DNA of 64,000 nucleotides from JAEXNA01 sp037189585 (GTDB taxonomy: Bacteria; Vulcanimicrobiota; Xenobia; Xenobiales; JADMJV01). This document shows positions 16,995 to 24,781 of this stretch, in pieces. The notes under the pieces are model-generated. The model searched no databases, was not told the origin of the DNA, and was given only the letters and a program-made list of their open reading frames with translations. The DNA lies in contig JBBCJA010000009.1 in NCBI GenBank assembly GCA_037189585.1, forward strand, positions 1 through 64,000. Reading direction: 5' to 3'. Positions within the stretch are counted from its first letter, which is position 1, and each line of letters opens with the position of its first letter. The position numbers and the translations under genes are program-made.

Positions 16995-18236
16995 CTAGCG
17001 GGAGATCCGGTGAATCAGCAAACCATCGCGCAGCTTAGGCTCAAACCATGTCGATTTAGGCGGCATGATCTCGTCGGCGTCGGAAACCGCGAGAAGGTCG
17101 TCGAGCCGGGTTGCTCCTAAGGCGAAGGCGACTTTGGCGCGTCCGGAGTCGACGCGCTCTTTCAGTTCGCCCACTCCGCGAATCCCACCCACGAAGTCGA
17201 TCCTAGGGTCACTGCGGACGTCTTCGATGCCGAAGACAGGCTCCAGGTATTCCCGCTGTAGAACAGCCGAATCCAAGGCATGGGCCGGACCCTTAGCGGG
17301 ATCCTGAGCCGGCATGGTCAGGTCGTACCAGCGGCCATCCAGGTACATGCGAACCGTTCCGAGCTCGGGTTCGCTGGGGAAACCTTTCTCACCGGCCGGA
17401 ATCTCCTTGGCCTGGAATCGAGACTGGGCCTCCTGCAGAAGCTTCTCCGAAGAGTGTCCGTTGGTCTCAAGCAGTACCCGGTGGTAGGGAAGAATGGCCA
17501 CCTGGTCCGTGGGAAAAGCCACAGCTAGGAAACGGGAAGCCGCCTCACCTTCCTTGGCCTCCAAGCGGGTCGCGGTTCGCTCAGCCGAGGCGGCGCGATG
17601 ATGTCCGTCGGCGATGTAAAAGTCGCCCGCCGCTTCCAAAGCCTCTTCCCAGGCGCGCGGTTCGGAAATTCTCCAAACGGTATGGCTAACCCCGTCGTCG
17701 GCCTCGAAGTCGAACAGCGGTGCTTGCTCGGAACCCAGCAAGGCCGAACGCAGGTCAGCCACCGCGTTCGAGGGGCGATGAACTAAAAAAACAGGACCGG
17801 TTTGAGCTTCCGTGGTCAAAATGTGATTGGTCCGATCATCCTCTTTAGCCTTGCGGGTGAACTCGTGCTTTTTGATCCGCCCATCACGATAAGCTTGCAC
17901 CGAATAAGCACCGACCACACCGAACTGGCTGCGGCCTCTCCAGGTCAGGCGATAAAGGTATAAAGAAGGAGAGTCTTCGTTGACCAGGTGGCCCGCGTCG
18001 ATCAGCGCCTTCATGTTCTCCCGGGCTTTCTGATAGACGCTCGGATCGTAAGCATCCAGCTCAGCTGGAAGGGTGACTTCAGCCCTTCCGACACGTAGGA
18101 AAGAAAGAGGCTTCCCTTCCACCAGGGCCGCGGCCTCGTCCCGATCGACGACGTCGTAGGGAACAGAGGCGACCTGATCGGCGACAGCGGGGTCAGGGCG
18201 AAGGGCGGCAAAGGCTTTGACAATTGTTGCGCTCAT
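16995..18236 (-). CDS. DUF1015 family protein
   Basis: 413 residues, the normal length for DUF1015. The opening KAFAALRPDPAVADQVASVP followed by YDVV is the family hallmark. The central YIADGHHRAASA motif (DGHHR) is the most conserved site and probably part of an active centre. The biochemical role is not known; family genes often sit near serine biosynthesis genes, but none is visible here. It is soluble and cytosolic. No good ribosome-binding site is visible at ATG 18236. It is divergent from the PBP1A gene across 105 bases. Confidence 0.9.
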   Translation of the reverse strand: MSATIVKAFAALRPDPAVADQVASVPYDVVDRDEAAALVEGKPLSFLRVGRAEVTLPAELDAYDPSVYQKARENMKALIDAGHLVNEDSPSLYLYRLTWRGRSQFGVVGAYSVQAYRDGRIKKHEFTRKAKEDDRTNHILTTEAQTGPVFLVHRPSNAVADLRSALLGSEQAPLFDFEADDGVSHTVWRISEPRAWEEALEAAGDFYIADGHHRAASAERTATRLEAKEGEAASRFLAVAFPTDQVAILPYHRVLLETNGHSSEKLLQEAQSRFQAKEIPAGEKGFPSEPELGTVRMYLDGRWYDLTMPAQDPAKGPAHALDSAVLQREYLEPVFGIEDVRSDPRIDFVGGIRGVGELKERVDSGRAKVAFALGATRLDDLLAVSDADEIMPPKSTWFEPKLRDGLLIHRISR

Positions 18237-18341
18237 GTTGACGTGGAGTTTTCGGTCGAGAAGTTTCTCCCTTCATACAGGTCATGGGTTTGAGGCCGGT
18301 CAAAAATTGGCATACGGCCAAGATAGGTAGGGTTAGTCATC

Positions 18342-20651
18342 GTGAAACGAAGTCTAAAGACGATCAAAGTTCGACGCAGTTGTCTGGGTACAGTCATGTG
18401 GATATTCCTGGCCGTCCTTGGAATCGGCCTGACGGGTGTCTCCACGGTTCGAACGATCCTAGATCATTATCGAGCGGAGCTTCCCGACGTCTCCACCCTG
18501 ACTTACTTCGAGCCCTCACTGACCACCCGCATCTACGCCAATGACGGCACTTTGATTGGAACTCTCTATCGAGAGGCCCGAACCTGGACCAAACTCGACG
18601 ATATCTCACCCGAGCTTGAAAAGGCCATTCTTGCCATCGAGGACACCCGATTTCGAGAGCATCACGGAGTGGATCCTAAAGGTGTGATGCGGGCCGTCTT
18701 CTCCAAGGCCGCCGGTGGTGGTGACTCTCAGGGGGCCAGTACCATCACCATGCAGCTGGCTCGAAACCTGTTCCTGAGCCCTAAACAGACTCTAGACCGA
18801 AAACTTAAAGAGGTCCTGGTGGCCATCGAGATCGAGAAGAGCTTCACCAAGAATGAAATCTTGGAGCTTTATCTCAACCAGATCTATTTCGGCTCCGGCG
18901 CTTACGGAGTGCACTCGGCCGCCTCGGTATATTTTGGCAAAAAGCCAAAGGACCTGAACGCCGCCGAGGCCTCGCTGATAGCCGGACTACCCCAGGCCCC
19001 TTCGGACTACTCTCCCTTCGTGGACGAAAAAGCGGCCAAAGAGCGACAAAAGATTGTCTTGGATCGAATGCTCGCCGTCGACTACTTGACCAAAGCCCAG
19101 CACGACAAAGCTCTCAAGGAAGTCGCCAAGCAGAAATTCAAACACCGTAAGAACCAACAGTTCACGGTACTCAAGGTGCCCTACTTCACCTCCTTTGTCA
19201 TCAAGCAACTCTACAAGCAGTTTGACGAAGAGATGCTCTTCCGCGGCGGTCTCAACATCTACACCACGGTCGACATGAAGCTTCAGGAACGAGGCCAGAA
19301 AGTCGTTTCGGAGATGATCGCCAACAACTCCTCCGCCCTCAACGTTCATCAGGCCGCTTTCGTGACAGTGGAGAACGGTACCGGCTACATCCGCGCCATG
19401 GTCGGCGGGACCGGCTGGAAGGACAAGGATCAGTTCAACCGCGCCTGGCAAGCCGAACGCCAGCCAGGCTCATCGTTTAAGACTTTCGTTTACGCTACCG
19501 CCATCGAATGCGGTTATTCGCCCTCCATAGCCGTTCCTGACTCCCCCATCAACATCAACGGCTGGGAGCCCAAAAATTCCGACGGTAAGTTCTTCGGAAT
19601 GATGAGCATGGCGACGGCCCTGCAGCAGTCGAGAAACGTCGTGGCCGTACGACTGATGCAGTTGACCGGTCCCGACCGCGCGATCCAGATGGCCCGTAAG
19701 ATGGGGATCACCGGTAAGCTCAATCCGTTCTACTCCCTAGCGTTGGGCGCGGCGGATCTGACGGTTCTAGAGATGGCCGACGCGGTTAGCACCTTTCCCA
19801 ACGGAGGCGTTCGAATCCCGGCCTCCCCCATCAAGATGATCACCGATCGCGACGGGAATGTGGTGGTCGACAACCGCTTCCCTGATAAGAAGGACGTGCT
19901 CAGTGAAGCCACGGCCTCCTCGATGATGGAGATGATGCGCGGCGTGGTGACCGGTGGTACAGGAGGAGCGGCCTACATGCCTGACCACGAATCAGCGGGT
20001 AAAACCGGAACCACCGACTCCTTCCGCGATGCCTGGTTTGTGGGCTACACCCGAGACTTCACCACCGCGGTCTGGTGCGGTAACGACGACTACAGCCAGA
20101 TGTGGAATAGCTTCGGTGGCGATGTCCCCGCGACCATCTGGCGTCAGGTGATGAGCTTCGCGCTACGCAATACCGCTCCTAGCAAACTGCCCATCACTAA
20201 TCCCTCCAAGGTCGGCGTCTTAATGTGCAGTGACTCCAAACAGCGTTGCGGTCCCAACTGTCCGAACACCTATCGAGAACTGTTCTCGCGATCCAATGTT
20301 CCCTCTCAATTCTGCGCCATGCACGGAGCTCCGGCCTATGCCCCGGTCTCGGCCGCGCCAACGACTGGTAAAGATTCTAAAAACTCCTCTCCGACCGACG
20401 ATGCCGCCACAAAGTCCGCGGCTGACACGACGACTTCTCCAGTAAATCCCGACCCTAACTCAGCGCCTATTCCCACTCAAGTGGAGTTCCCCACGGAAGT
20501 TCCGTTGGACTCCCCCCCCGGGACCAGCGGTGATGTTCCTCCTCCGCCAGCCCAGGTGGACCTACCGCCTCCTCCTCCGGCTCCGGTGGAACTGCCGCCC
20601 CCCCCTCCGGCTCCGGTGGAGATCCCGATGGATCCACCCACCACGGAATAA
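18342..20651 (+). CDS. penicillin-binding protein 1A (transglycosylase/transpeptidase)
   Basis: 769 residues, bifunctional class A PBP that polymerises and crosslinks peptidoglycan. One N-terminal anchor helix (VMWIFLAVLGIGLTGV) is followed by the GT51 domain with AIEDTRFREHHGVD (catalytic Glu) and QGASTITMQLARNLF. The transpeptidase domain has RQPGSSFKTF (SxxK nucleophile), QQSRNVV (SxN) and ESAGKTGTTD (KTG). A cysteine-containing insert (RCGPNCP) and a 110-residue Pro/Thr/Ser-rich tail with two PPPPPAPVE repeats follow. GTG 18342 has a distant AGGG site. The tail may span the wall. It ends at a perfect hairpin terminator. Confidence 0.95.
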   Translation: MKRSLKTIKVRRSCLGTVMWIFLAVLGIGLTGVSTVRTILDHYRAELPDVSTLTYFEPSLTTRIYANDGTLIGTLYREARTWTKLDDISPELEKAILAIEDTRFREHHGVDPKGVMRAVFSKAAGGGDSQGASTITMQLARNLFLSPKQTLDRKLKEVLVAIEIEKSFTKNEILELYLNQIYFGSGAYGVHSAASVYFGKKPKDLNAAEASLIAGLPQAPSDYSPFVDEKAAKERQKIVLDRMLAVDYLTKAQHDKALKEVAKQKFKHRKNQQFTVLKVPYFTSFVIKQLYKQFDEEMLFRGGLNIYTTVDMKLQERGQKVVSEMIANNSSALNVHQAAFVTVENGTGYIRAMVGGTGWKDKDQFNRAWQAERQPGSSFKTFVYATAIECGYSPSIAVPDSPININGWEPKNSDGKFFGMMSMATALQQSRNVVAVRLMQLTGPDRAIQMARKMGITGKLNPFYSLALGAADLTVLEMADAVSTFPNGGVRIPASPIKMITDRDGNVVVDNRFPDKKDVLSEATASSMMEMMRGVVTGGTGGAAYMPDHESAGKTGTTDSFRDAWFVGYTRDFTTAVWCGNDDYSQMWNSFGGDVPATIWRQVMSFALRNTAPSKLPITNPSKVGVLMCSDSKQRCGPNCPNTYRELFSRSNVPSQFCAMHGAPAYAPVSAAPTTGKDSKNSSPTDDAATKSAADTTTSPVNPDPNSAPIPTQVEFPTEVPLDSPPGTSGDVPPPPAQVDLPPPPPAPVELPPPPPAPVEIPMDPPTTE

Positions 20652-20694
20652 AAGAAGAGAAAGCCCCGGAGCCACTCCGGGGCTTTCTCTTCTT
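20652..20694. terminator. bidirectional hairpin terminator
   Basis: Perfect 19-bp stem (20652-20670 with 20676-20694), 5-base loop, purine-rich A-side and T-side. It lies between the convergent PBP1A and ribbon-helix-helix genes. Confidence 0.92.
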
Positions 20695-20711
20695 AAACAA
20701 TACCGTTCGGG

Positions 20712-20975
20712 TTAGAAAAATCGAGCGCCGCGCGGTGGGGTTCGAGAGCCTAGCTGCTCCTTGAGTTCTCGAACCTCTAGTACCAGTTCACCCAGAGTTC
20801 GGTGAAGTTCTTCTCCGCCCGAGCTCACCGCTCGAGCCGGCGCCGCGTTTGCTTTCCCAAAGTGGGCTCGCAAAGCCTCGACAATGATGTGACTGATCGC
20901 CTGATTTTCCTCGCTAGCAGCTTGATAAAGCTCGTCCTTGAGGTCCTCGGGGATCGATGCGGAAATCCGTGCCAT
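20712..20975 (-). CDS. ribbon-helix-helix (CopG/Arc-type) protein
   Basis: 87 residues. The N-terminus ARISASIPEDLKDELYQAA is an RHH DNA-binding fold: a beta strand with alternating residues, then SIPEDL and a second helix ending IIVEALRAHF. The C-terminal half is a coiled helix around LGELVLEVRELKEQL. It is probably a transcriptional repressor or an antitoxin-like protein. No toxin gene is adjacent; the next gene upstream is the TerB-like one. ATG 20975 has GGAG 10 bases upstream. The frame extends to 21053 but without support. Confidence 0.75.
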   Translation of the reverse strand: MARISASIPEDLKDELYQAASEENQAISHIIVEALRAHFGKANAAPARAVSSGGEELHRTLGELVLEVRELKEQLGSRTPPRGARFF

Positions 20976-21136
20976 TCGTCTTATTCTCCATTCTATACCT
21001 CCGGATGAGCCGGAAGACTTGCCTCTCCCCCCCTCTAACCGCGGCATCCCCAAAGAGGAGCGGTGGCTAGTGATGACCAGACGGGAGAATGGAGATTGTT
21101 TCGGCCAAGGACCCTCGGGTTCCCCTGAACTCAGAA

Positions 21137-21595
21137 TTACGATTCAGCCGTCGAATCAGGACACTGATGCAAAAGCTCGAGAAATCGCCGTTCTCCCTCG
21201 GGGGAACAGGCCAAAGGTGAGTCCATGACAAGACGGGCCTTCTCTTCGAGCCCCAGTAAAATGGCTAGCCGGTCGAGAATCTTCTCCTCGTCCTCGCTCA
21301 CTCGTCCATCCACCCAAACGACCGAGCAGCACTCCCGAAAAAGCAGAAAGCGCTCGGGTTGTGTATCGAAGGGGCGAATCAACTCCGCTAGAGGGAGAGC
21401 CAGATCGTCGGCGCGCTGCATGGCGCTGGTCAGTTCCGGTTCCCCGACCCCGATCCAAGCCAGGACCGGCAACATCCGATCACGTTCAGCCGGAGAGACT
21501 TCGTCAGCGCGCGCGACACGCAAAAGAACAGCTAAAAAGTCAGTCTTCTCGCGAGAGCTCAAACGATGAGCCAACGCTTCACGGATGTCTTCCAT
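21137..21595 (-). CDS. TerB-like domain protein
   Basis: 152 residues, all helical. The two halves DFLAVLLRVARADEVSPAE and CSVVWVDGRVSEDEEKIL show the TerB/DjlA-N pattern: a hydrophobic helix, A-D-[GE]-x-[VI]-[SD]-x-x-E, repeated. In TerB these acidic sites bind metal ions. TerB proteins are linked to tellurite resistance and membrane stress, but single-domain relatives are widespread and of unknown role. No Ter operon genes are near. It has no signal peptide. Confidence 0.7.
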   Translation of the reverse strand: MEDIREALAHRLSSREKTDFLAVLLRVARADEVSPAERDRMLPVLAWIGVGEPELTSAMQRADDLALPLAELIRPFDTQPERFLLFRECCSVVWVDGRVSEDEEKILDRLAILLGLEEKARLVMDSPLACSPEGERRFLELLHQCPDSTAES

Positions 21596-21681
21596 GAGCC
21601 AAAATTTCTCTTTCTTCGCTAGCCTCCTCCCTTTCGGCTACGGCCGCAGGAAGGGATCGGAAGAAAAGACAATCTCCAAGC

Positions 21682-22101
21682 ATGGTCAATCGACTTACGT
21701 CTCTGCTGATAGCTCTCATACTGTGTGGATGCCAAGGCCCGACCCAAACCTTCACCGGATTCACCTTTGGCGGAGGCGGTAACACATTCAACTGTGAACC
21801 GGCGTCGTGGACGGCCGATACTCAGGGATTTCAACTTGTTTCCGGAGGAGAAGGCGCCACTTCAATAACTCTGAGCGGCCGGCGCTCTCCAACCCTAGGC
21901 GAACCCAGTGAACTTTCGGAAGCCTCCATCCGCGTTCCGACCCAGGGAGATAGAGCCGCCCGCCTATTGAGCGGGCACCTTGTTCTGCAGAGCCAGGAGG
22001 GCGAAATTGTCCACGGCTCCTTTGACCTCAAGGCAAAAATGTCTGACGGTAGAGAATTTCCCGTTGTAGGGTCATTCACAGCGAAACACCGTTCGCCATA
22101 G
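21682..22101 (+). CDS. small lipoprotein, unknown function
   Basis: 139 residues. The N-terminus RLTSLLIALILCGCQG has a lipobox (L-C-G-C), so the protein would be lipid-anchored after cleavage at the second cysteine. The mature part is beta-rich, with VLQSQEGEIVHGSFDLKAKM and a final VVGSFTAKH strand that resembles small secreted calycin-like or immunoglobulin-like domains. No family recognised. It is followed 34 bases later by another lipoprotein gene on the same strand. Confidence 0.7.
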   Translation: MVNRLTSLLIALILCGCQGPTQTFTGFTFGGGGNTFNCEPASWTADTQGFQLVSGGEGATSITLSGRRSPTLGEPSELSEASIRVPTQGDRAARLLSGHLVLQSQEGEIVHGSFDLKAKMSDGREFPVVGSFTAKHRSP

Positions 22102-22135
22102 GAATCGCTCCAGGGTCGTTCGAAACCTATGCGTC

Positions 22136-23128
22136 ATGCTCATCACCGCAAACTTTCGCCGATCCTGTCTCGGAGTAGTCGTACCGCTTTTACTCACTGG
22201 ATGCTCGGGAGGTGGTGATCAACCGGCCGGTACTCCGACTTCGGTCCAAACTCCAGCGGCCAGTCCCACGACGGTCGCCAGCGCTTCACCCAACGCCGCG
22301 TTGACTCCAGGAGCTGAAATCTCACCTCTGGGTGGGAAACCGCTAACTGATGAGGAGAAGGAGTATCTCAACAAACTTCAACGAGCCAAGGATCTGGCTC
22401 TGGCCAGGAACTACGAGAAGGCCATACCCCTTCTCGACGAGCTTCACAAACAAAAGCCCGACGACCTCAATGTCGCTTTCTACCTGATGCTCAGCCACGG
22501 CTCGACCGAGAAGGCTCCCTCTAAAACTTCGAAGGCCTTCGAGTATGCTCAAAAGGTCATGGAGGGGTCTCCCGACTCGAGGGAAGGAGAGCGAGCTCGC
22601 TCTTATATCAATTCAGCGAACTTCTCCCTGCCGCCCACTTTTAAGTATGGCAAGGAAACCATCGGCAGCGGCGGCGGCTGGGTGCTCAATGACACCGCGA
22701 CCTACAAGGCTACCACGGACATGCCCTTCCACTCGGCGATCTCCGGTCGATTGGCCCCCAGCGATCAGGCGGTTCTATGGGAGACCGAAGCCTCTCCGGC
22801 GACCACCACATCAGCCGAGAAGTTACCCAAAGGGACGGAAGTCAAAGTTCTGTCCACTAAAAACTTCCTCTACGGCCTGACAAGCTGGCGAAAACCGCTT
22901 AAGGACAATCTCAAAGAGTACGACAACACCATTTTCGATGTGGCCGCCATGTACGTCGAAGTCACCGGAGACGGAGCGCTCAAGGGGAAGAAGGGGTGGA
23001 TCGTCAACCAGGTCGACCGCTGGCTAGCGGTCAAATCCGAAGGCGAGGATGAATGGGGAGTCTGGGTCCCCAACCGTCTCAAAGTCGACCGCGAAGCCGA
23101 CCTTGAAGCAGAGCCTGCGAAGCCCTAA
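22136..23128 (+). CDS. lipoprotein with TPR-like region
   Basis: 330 residues. The signal region ends VVVPLLLTGCSGGG, a clear lipobox. A 40-residue Pro/Ser/Thr/Ala linker follows, then a TPR-like helical stretch (LALARNYEKAIPLLDELHKQ, with the next helix around FYLMLSH). The C-terminal half is beta-rich, with GWVLNDTATY and GKKGWIVNQVD, suggesting an SH3b-like envelope domain. It probably lies at the outer face of the membrane. The stop TAA interlocks with the stop of the facing dioxygenase gene. Confidence 0.7.
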   Translation: MLITANFRRSCLGVVVPLLLTGCSGGGDQPAGTPTSVQTPAASPTTVASASPNAALTPGAEISPLGGKPLTDEEKEYLNKLQRAKDLALARNYEKAIPLLDELHKQKPDDLNVAFYLMLSHGSTEKAPSKTSKAFEYAQKVMEGSPDSREGERARSYINSANFSLPPTFKYGKETIGSGGGWVLNDTATYKATTDMPFHSAISGRLAPSDQAVLWETEASPATTTSAEKLPKGTEVKVLSTKNFLYGLTSWRKPLKDNLKEYDNTIFDVAAMYVEVTGDGALKGKKGWIVNQVDRWLAVKSEGEDEWGVWVPNRLKVDREADLEAEPAKP

Positions 23129-23868
23129 GGTTCTGTGGTCTCGTCGAGCTTGTCGAAGTCGATCAAGAAGATGTCCCGATAGCCTTCCCAGGAAGAGTCC
23201 ACACAGGCTACAGGTGTCGCGCTGTGCCATGTCGTCCCTTCAAACATCACGGTATCCAGCGTCTCGGTCTGCAGCCATGCGAATTGTAGCTGACGGTTTT
23301 GATCGTAGGCGCGAAATTCCCCACCTTCGATATTGAGACGCCGGCAAAAATGTTGGAATGTGAAGCGTTCCGAGTCGCGGTGGATCCCCTCCGGTGTGGG
23401 CATGCCTAGCGTTCCCGTACGCGCCACGATGCGCACCTGATGCACTCCGACCTGAACCGGTCCACGCATCAACTCCGGATCGCAGACAGCCGCATGCGCG
23501 GCATCCTCGAGGATGAGCGCGCGGAGGAAACGGCTCTCTCCGACCTCAGGGGCTAGCGGCTCGTAGGTGCGAAGGACGCCGCCGTTGACAGAGTTGTCCT
23601 CTAGAGTCTGAAAGATGGAATGCCCTTCCAGTGGCGCCAGGTCAGGAACACCGTCCTCGAAGTTGAGTAAAAATCGACTGTAAGCGCGGTTACGATACGT
23701 GCCGCCGTCTCCCATGTGCCGATCAGGGGCCAATCTGTCAAAAGTTTGAAGTATGTCGGAAAGCTGATGCAAGACTCCAGACAGCTCCAACCTGGAGCGA
23801 TAGCTCTCGGCCGGGAAGGTCGTGAATCCCCTAGCTCTCAAACTCTGGTAGGCTGACTCGGTCGTCAT
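23125..23868 (-). CDS. 2-oxoglutarate/Fe(II) dioxygenase family protein (PF10014-like)
   Basis: 247 residues. TPEGIHRDSERFTF gives the HxD iron-binding pair, and TTWHSATPVA gives the distal histidine. GGEFRAYDQ follows HxD as in the PF10014 family, which includes L-isoleucine 4-hydroxylase. It would hydroxylate a free amino acid or similar small substrate using oxygen and 2-oxoglutarate. The frame extends upstream to 23964, but ATG 23868 has GGAGAG 6 bases upstream and overlaps the stop of the hydrolase gene as ATGA. That coupling suggests a shared pathway. Substrate unknown. Confidence 0.75.
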   Translation of the reverse strand: MTTESAYQSLRARGFTTFPAESYRSRLELSGVLHQLSDILQTFDRLAPDRHMGDGGTYRNRAYSRFLLNFEDGVPDLAPLEGHSIFQTLEDNSVNGGVLRTYEPLAPEVGESRFLRALILEDAAHAAVCDPELMRGPVQVGVHQVRIVARTGTLGMPTPEGIHRDSERFTFQHFCRRLNIEGGEFRAYDQNRQLQFAWLQTETLDTVMFEGTTWHSATPVACVDSSWEGYRDIFLIDFDKLDETTEP

Positions 23869-24704
23869 CGGTACTCTCCAGCAATCGTCGTGCCGCCAGC
23901 CGAAGCTAGACGTGACGCTCGTTCGTTCGGGGGACTCGAGGCCCATAGCGTGCTCTCCCACCACTCCCTCGTGACTTCGCTGATGGTGTTAAGCCGGGCG
24001 GCCAGGCCTAAACCGATGCCCGCGAAATCCATGTGCTCGACATCCTCTAGGACGACCAACTGGCGAAGCTCCACCGGCAGATGGTCGTAGACCCGCACCC
24101 GCTCCTGGTAGCTCCCCTCCCCGTCGAGGCGAGCGTCTTTGGTTCCGGTCAGAACCAGAGTCGGGATCGTGATCAGTCCCAGGGCTCGCTCGGAGAAAAG
24201 CATCCCCGGCGCCTGCGGGCTGATAACAAGGCAAGAGGATACGCCTTCCAGCGCCTGATCGAGAGGTGGAACCTTGGGAATGGTGGGAAGTCCGAGCGCC
24301 GCGAAGACGCTATAAGTACCGTAGGAATGACCGGCCAGGCCCATTGGAAGTCCCGCGAACTCCTTCCGCAAAAGGTTCACGACGTGAAGAACGTCTCGAG
24401 GACGGGCGGCAAGTTCGGCCGGCTCGCCGACCTTGGCCACGACCTGCCGATTTCGCTCTAGGCGGGACGGTCCGGGTAGCGCCTTGAGAACGGTGAGGTT
24501 GCTTCCCACGTGCTCCACCACCGCTGTGGCGATACCGCGCGCGGCCCAGGCTTTGGCCAAATAGGCGTAGCCGTCGCGCTCACCGCCAAATCCGACGGAA
24601 AAAACAACCCAGCCTCGCGCGGCCCCTTCCGGCCGCCACAAGCGAAGCGGGACAGCTCGATCCCGCGTAAAGTCTTGACAATCGAGGTCCTGGCTGGTCC
24701 ACAT
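23865..24704 (-). CDS. alpha/beta hydrolase
   Basis: 279 residues. The nucleophile elbow is LAGHSYGTYS (G-x-S-x-G). The acid is probably the aspartate in LTGTKDARLDG, and the catalytic histidine lies in EDVEHMDFAG. The N-terminal VVFSVGFGGERDGYAYLA supplies the oxyanion-hole region. It resembles the platelet-activating-factor acetylhydrolase/dienelactone hydrolase-like group. No signal peptide. An in-frame TTG at 24731 is a possible longer start; ATG 24704 has AAGG 8 bases upstream. Coupled to the dioxygenase gene. Confidence 0.75.
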   Translation of the reverse strand: MWTSQDLDCQDFTRDRAVPLRLWRPEGAARGWVVFSVGFGGERDGYAYLAKAWAARGIATAVVEHVGSNLTVLKALPGPSRLERNRQVVAKVGEPAELAARPRDVLHVVNLLRKEFAGLPMGLAGHSYGTYSVFAALGLPTIPKVPPLDQALEGVSSCLVISPQAPGMLFSERALGLITIPTLVLTGTKDARLDGEGSYQERVRVYDHLPVELRQLVVLEDVEHMDFAGIGLGLAARLNTISEVTREWWESTLWASSPPNERASRLASAGGTTIAGEYR

Positions 24705-24781
24705 CGAGCGAACCTTATTCTCCAAACCCAAAACTCCCTTTCACGTCCCGCCCTTCTCGGGGGTGACTATTCCGCGCGGCC

